This document shows positions 55,792 through 60,000 of a DNA stretch of 60,000 bases, one piece after another. This DNA comes from Cristatella mucedo. Its lineage: Eukaryota > Bryozoa > Phylactolaemata > Cristatellidae. Position 1 is the first letter of the stretch. Each line of letters opens with the position of its first letter. Made by a program: the position numbers and the translations under genes. Where the stretch lies: NCBI GenBank assembly GCA_009760855.2, contig WPIO01000061.1, positions 1,133,501 through 1,193,500 of the forward strand, read 5' to 3'. The notes beneath the pieces were generated by a model. That model worked only from the letters and a program-made list of their open reading frames with translations, was not told the origin of the DNA and searched no databases.

Positions 55792-55998
55792 CTCGTATAT
55801 GTGGTACAACTCGCTGCTGCCGCTGGGCCAGTAGCGGTGACACGGTGACCCTCCGGTGCTGCCGTTGTCATTCAGGCGCGTCAGCATGACCACAACCACC
55901 GTACCTCGCTCCCACACCATTTGCCAGAAATCTGCTAGGCTGGTAGCCAATGGTCCCTGCGTAGCGATGTACGAAGCCGTTCTAGGGTGATGGTCGGC
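55792..55998 (-). CDS. PTPRN: PTPRN/IA-2 exon: ATQGPL block
   Basis: A 207-bp minus-strand exon (phase 0-0, 69 codons) with acceptor TTTTTCTTTCGCTTTAG (before 55998). It encodes ADHHPRTASYIATQGPLATS, LADFWQMVWERGTVVVVMLT and RLNDNG, an STGGSPC variant, and RYWPSGSSELYHIYE. YIATQGP and FW.M.WE are core PTP motifs, and the IYE end joins VHLVSEH of the next exon as in IA-2. The downstream bases are GAG|GCAAGC, so the donor is GC, not GT; a GT a few bases on (AGCAG|GTTTTT) would give phase 2 and break the join. A four-residue STGG insertion relative to my memory of the family lies between NG and the CxRYWP segment. Confidence 0.96.
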
Positions 55999-57286
55999 CT
56001 AAAGCGAAAGAAAAACTACGAGTTCTGCACCTAATACGAACGACGGCGATCATTTTTTAATGTATTTTTGCTGGTAGAAGGTACGCTTAGATAAATTAAA
56101 ACCCAATCAATCGAGGAATAAAACTGCTGGAAATTGAGTAAGCAAAAACAAAATGTGCGGCTAGTGTTGCATGCCCACTGCAGCTCAATTGTGTCAATCG
56201 GGTGAGCCAATTTTCGTCTAACAGTTAATCGAAGCTCGAACATCCGGAATAGCATCTAACTTTCAATGAAGGTGTAAGCTCATTCAATATTTACAATTTA
56301 TATATATATTAATACTTATTACATATTATTATTTATTTATATTTATTAATACATATACAATATTTAATATTTATTCCGGGCGATGCCTCATACAGCTTGC
56401 CTAGTAGCGCATAGATATTAGATATTATTATTTTTAGTATAGCATTAGCATTCAGTATATAGCATTCAATCGGAACATCCTTAATATGACTGTCTCACCG
56501 GATGCGGAAGTTTTTAAATCAACAGAAGCAATTCTCAGCAGAGCCATTCCGCCGGCATTAGGGGGCAGAAGCGTCGACGCCTAAAGAGCATTTTATTGTA
56601 GTTGAAGCCTTTGTCCCCATTATGTAATTCATTCAGCTAGCTCCTTACTGTTGAAATACCAGTTTATTATAGTTAGAATTGTTAGTGCTATAAAATTCAC
56701 ACTTACGTGGGGCGTAGAACGACCATTGAGTAGAAACTGGTTGATGAACATTCGAACAGAGGCTGGATACTAAGTGATAACTAGTAGAGTAGCTTGTATT
56801 GACGGAGCTCGAAGCGCTACGGAGCAGAGCAGTGATCTCTTGTACGCAGTGGCAATCGTTAAGGCTGGACTCCTTTGAAAAGATGTGCCGCAGTGCCCAC
56901 ACGCTACGAATCCTTGCAGTGTCCAATGACTGTCGCTTACTATTTCTTCGAGTGCTCTACTTGTTTTGCCACTTGTCCCTGCTGCACGATCGGTTCTAGC
57001 TGCACGCCTCCCTCTTCCGCCATTTTCTTCAGCAGGGAAAGATGACACCAGAGATTGCCAAGGCCAGTTGTAACGTATCAGCCGAAAATGCAGAGTTACA
57101 ATACGACGACAATGGTCGTAATGCTAGATAGAGAACAAGGATGCGCGTGTCTTGCCGTGTATGCTGACGCTGAGTAGTTGAGCTGTGGGTATATCGGCGA
57201 CTGCCTGAGCGACTTACTTCCTTTCAGACGAATAACTAATGAATGCCGTAGACAAGCAATTAATTTTTTCGAAGGATAAAGCTTAC
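55999..57286. other. PTPRN intron, 1288 bp
   Basis: The GT-AG intron between the exons at 57287 and 55998. AT-rich part at 56290-56440. A 92-codon minus-strand ORF (56770-57048) has no recognised motif. Confidence 0.8.
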
Positions 57287-57360
57287 CACGAAGCTGGCGT
57301 TGATGTAGTCGTCTCCCGACACGTTTTTAGTCTCGTCAAGCACGACCCTGTTATGGTCGT
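57287..57360 (-). CDS. PTPRN: PTPRN/IA-2 exon: start of phosphatase domain
   Basis: A 74-bp minus-strand exon with acceptor TCTGTCTGATTTTGCAG (before 57360) and donor TTCGTG|GTAAGC (after 57287). It encodes (Y)DHNRVVLDETKNVSGDDYIN-ASFV. The D-H-x-R-V-x-L and DYINAS motifs are early core elements of every PTP domain. It starts in phase 1, so the previous exon should end in the first base of the Tyr codon. It ends in phase 0 and joins ADHHPRTASYIATQ perfectly. The plus-strand ORF over the same DNA (57239-57433) is a shadow. The upstream exon was not found up to 60000. Confidence 0.93.
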
Positions 57361-57648
57361 CTGCAAAATCAGACAGAAATGGGCTGGCGAGTCCGACTAT
57401 ATAGAGGTCAGAGATTTTTTCGAACATCATTGACTGGTCTAAAGCTTTCGGGGGTCTTGAGCTTCCTACAACTTCAAAAAATAGCTAGCACTTTCCACTG
57501 GAAAAATCTGGTAAGGATTGCATGTACGATGCCCTGCTGGGATTTCAAAGGAAGAGCCTGACCGCAGGAAGAGTCGGACTACTGGGTGAATCGGGTGAGT
57601 TGGATAAATAGGAGAAGCAGAGCGAAGAGTAATAACCAGGTAACCGGG
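57361..57648. other. upstream intron of PTPRN
   Basis: Nothing recognised. Confidence 0.4.
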
Positions 57649-57649
57649 A

Positions 57650-57842
57650 ATAATAATAATATTTCATTGTATAGCATCCTCAGAGAACTTAATCTCTTAC
57701 TAGGCACTTTAAATATAAGCATGATCGTATGGTTTAGTGGTTACATGGACTATCTCAACAAGTATAACATGGTAAGAGGCGACATGCACAGCGTCAACGG
57801 GTAAATACGTCAGTGGGAGCATGCTCACTGTCAGCACAAATA
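57650..57842 (-). mobile_element. LINE-A 3' UTR
   Basis: Minus-strand AATAATAAT tail, stem-loop (57668-57712), then a 3' UTR with GGCGACATGCACAGCGTCAA. Confidence 0.85.
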
Positions 57843-57867
57843 GGCACACAAAGGAATTAGTTGCAAG

Positions 57868-58004
57868 GTTTCCGAGCTGATGTGGCCCGGTGGTTAAGGT
57901 GCTCGCCCCGACCAAAGTCTGGCCATGGTCGTGGGCTCGAACCGCGTGGCATAAGTGAAGCGCCTGAATGGAAATTAAGTTCTCTTAGGGCACTATGCAA
58001 ACAA

Positions 58005-58010
<6 letters not shown>
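57868..58010 (+). mobile_element. SINE-A
   Basis: Plus strand with head GAGCTGATGTGGCCCGGTGG, A-box region GGTTAAGGTGC, B-box region GGGCTCGAACC, tail GCGCCTGAATGGAAATTAAG and a following (TA)n run. Confidence 0.88.
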
Positions 58011-58045
<35 letters not shown>

Positions 58046-58175
58046 CCAGGAGGCAAATTATATATATATATATATATATAAGCGCCTAGAAAGAGATTAA
58101 GTTCTCTGAGGGCGCTTTATCAAGTACATTATTATATATATATATATATATAAATAATTTGCCTCCTGGGTTATT
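58011..58175 (+). repeat. (TA)n runs with a fold-back around a LINE-A stem-loop
   Basis: Order: (TA)n, ATAACCAGGAGGCAAATTA (58042-58060), (TA)n, LINE-A stem-loop and tail (58080-58137), (TA)n, TAATTTGCCTCCTGGGTTAT (58155-58174). The last is the inverted copy of the first arm with one extra G. Confidence 0.85.
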
Positions 58176-58179
58176 ACGG

Positions 58180-59025
58180 CCCATCAATAGAACCAAAATA
58201 TAATAGAGTTGAACTGACTATGCTGCTATAAAGATTCCTGGGGTTATCTGTGCAACCCTACCAAAAATATTTTGTTAAAGACTTTTAGCTTCTCTTTTTA
58301 ACTGTCAATTAAGGGGCATCTTGACGTCAGTTGGAGTTAGGGACAGGCTTTGAGAGTAGACAGGCACGGTATCTAGAGGACTTAAATTTGGTTAGAGGAG
58401 GAACGTGTAAAGGACGTAAGTAAGAAGAGTGGGCTGCACGATACCTTGAATAATTGGAATAATTTCGGGCACCAATCAGCGTAATATTCTCATAATTATA
58501 ATTATAATGACAATAATAATGTACCATTCATGTATAATCCTAGACAACTAAGCCTCTAAGCAGGCGTTGTAAAACTCACAGCAGGTAAATCAATAACCAA
58601 TTGTTAATGACATGCAAGGTGTCATGCTAAGACAAGTAGGAAATAGCCAGCGAATCCCATGCTTGCACCACCATGCTAAAGCGGACAAAAAGACACCCAG
58701 GACCACCGGAATGAAGAACCTCTGGTTAGTAACTGGCACTGAGCCAAGCGCAGGCGAGCAGACAGAGCACAGCGAAACGAAAAACACAAGCTCGCTGGGG
58801 TAAAGGGTAACCTGACAGAGCAGGCTCGCTTTAGTTGAGACTTAAAAGACTTCAAGATCATTGCAGGTAACGTCTGAAGATGCTGTGGGTCCCAGACTCC
58901 CCGTTGCATGTAAATTTAAACAGTTAATATCAAAAGATTTCCCTTTACTTTGAGGGACGGCCAGGTTACCGGATTGAGAGGAGTGGGTAGTTCGATAGCG
59001 GATCTGGACGAGCCAAGAGGTAAAA
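58180..59025. other. upstream intron of PTPRN, unannotated
   Basis: The minus-strand HLQTLPAMILKSFKSQLKRA (about 58840-58890) resembles the end of a LINE ORF ('..SFKSQLKTHLF'), but nothing else supports it. A trimer-like ATTATAATTATAATGACAATAATAAT tract lies at 58495-58520. Confidence 0.4.
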
Positions 59026-59029
59026 ACTA

Positions 59030-59202
59030 AATAAATAAATACCTTTCATTGGTATAGCACCCTAAGAGAACTCAATCTCTATTCGGGCGGTTCACATATG
59101 CCACGGGGCTCTGCGAGCCTGTGACCTCAGCCATCAAAAACGTTCACCTCGAACTCTGTTGGGGCGAGCATCTTAATCACCGGGCCAAACCAGGGCGGCA
59201 GC
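59030..59202 (-). mobile_element. SINE-A, with an internal insertion
   Basis: Minus strand with the tail CCGCCCGAATAGAGATTGAG. The B-box region is disturbed (GCTCGCAGAGCCCCG), the middle is expanded, and the head CTGGTTTGGCCCGGTGATTA is at the right. Confidence 0.75.
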
Positions 59203-59204
59203 TA

Positions 59205-59728
59205 GGTAGGCTGGTGCAAGCAAATGGAGAGGCATATAAGCCAGATAGAGGATCATGCATAAATTTGATGCTTTATCAGAAATCGGTGAAGCTCGGTAAG
59301 GAGTAGTGAGATATAACAGCTACGCCTTTTGCGCCTGACAAGACAAACTGCTGAGTTAGCACTAGTTGTAAACGATCAATGGCACTGGCCACGAGTCCGA
59401 AATAAAAAGAAATGCACTGACCTAAACGCATTATCAGAAACAAGCGATCCGATTTCGGCTGTCGTTCTCTTATCTAACCAGGTCCTGAATTTGGCGATGT
59501 TCCCCAGGTAGAATTGGCCAACTTAACTGCGAAGTAATTCTCGAAGAAAACGACGGCATTAGGACTAAAAGTGACTTTTGCACATGACCAATGAGTTTAG
59601 GGTTTAATGCCGTTCATATTAATTTAAGTCTATAACTTTTGTTGTTGAATGATGAAAAAGGTGCGAAACTTCGGAGAGGCTCTAATAGCGTATAGGGCAC
59701 TCTGACACCACCGTGGAGAGGCTCTATT
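59205..59728. other. unannotated stretch
   Basis: No exon recognised on the minus strand where upstream PTPRN exons might lie. Confidence 0.35.
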
Positions 59729-59729
59729 G

Positions 59730-59915
59730 GTGAGCCATGATGGCAAACTAGGTAAGGCGGTTGCTTTTCGCGACGTTGTTCCCGAAGTCGTGGGTTCGAA
59801 TCATGCTGTGGGCAATCCTTTATTGCCACTGCATGCGGTGGTGATAGCCGTAAAGGCTCTTCTATCGCTATACAAAAGAGGCTGTTGAATCAGCGAGTAT
59901 TATTTTTAATAGCAG
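59730..59915 (+). mobile_element. SINE-B
   Basis: Plus-strand copy: GAGCCATGATGGCAAACTAG head, B box GGGTTCGAATCATGC (about 59792-59806), the GCATGCGGTGGTGATAGCC hairpin body and a GAGGCTGTTGAATCAGCGAG end. Confidence 0.9.
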
Positions 59916-60000
59916 CACAGAGAAACTCAAATTTCGCTCCTGAAGCATTACATTAGTGCAGCTAACTGCAGGGGTTTAGAATGAAATTGCATTTTGCTGC
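59916..60000. other. window end, unannotated
   Basis: Nothing recognised. Confidence 0.3.

Noticed and set aside
57239-57433. 64-codon plus-strand ORF (FSKDKAYHEAGVDVV...)
   Set aside because: It is the shadow of the minus-strand PTPRN exon 57287-57360, which has good splice sites and motif identity.

Overview
This is animal nuclear DNA: two spliced, intron-rich host genes on the minus strand, buried in interspersed repeats (CR1/L2-type LINEs, tRNA-derived SINEs, a Tc1-like transposon, a full-length LTR retrotransposon and GA/CA/TA microsatellites). Introns of up to 14.6 kb and the repeat types point to a metazoan, probably an invertebrate. The sequence alone does not fix the species.

Host gene 1 (about 57.4 to 31.9 kb, minus strand) is the 3' half of a PTPRN/IA-2 family receptor tyrosine phosphatase. 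Six exons can be placed by splice sites and matching phases: 57360-57287, 55998-55792, 53870-53704, 39111-39058, 38940-38876, and 32581-32442 with the stop. They cover the cytoplasmic phosphatase domain to the C terminus. The exons for the lumenal, membrane and juxtamembrane parts are not visible and probably lie beyond 60000. The active site is that of a pseudophosphatase with an unusual extra change: the His before the catalytic Cys is Val. One intron appears to use a GC donor.

Host gene 2 (minus strand) is the 5' end of an ankyrin-repeat protein. Exon 1 (21040-20962) sits in a CpG-rich island and exon 2 (11167-10978) follows after a 9.8 kb intron; both splice phases agree. Later exons were not found, either to the left in this window or because they lie outside it. 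A possible coiled-coil exon lies near 26.6 kb (minus strand, weak).

Mobile DNA: LINE-A has a (TTA)n tail and a conserved 3' stem-loop. LINE-B has a (CATA)n tail. SINE-A is tRNA-derived and carries a tail copied from LINE-A. SINE-B is a second tRNA-derived family. A Tc1-like DNA transposon lies at 4.7-6.35 kb. A 4448-bp Ty3/gypsy-like LTR element (46794-51241, minus strand) has 326-bp LTRs, a TTAAA target duplication and a canonical -1 gag-pol slippery heptamer. It sits inside a LINE-B copy, which itself lies in the largest PTPRN intron. Nested insertions of this kind recur through the window.
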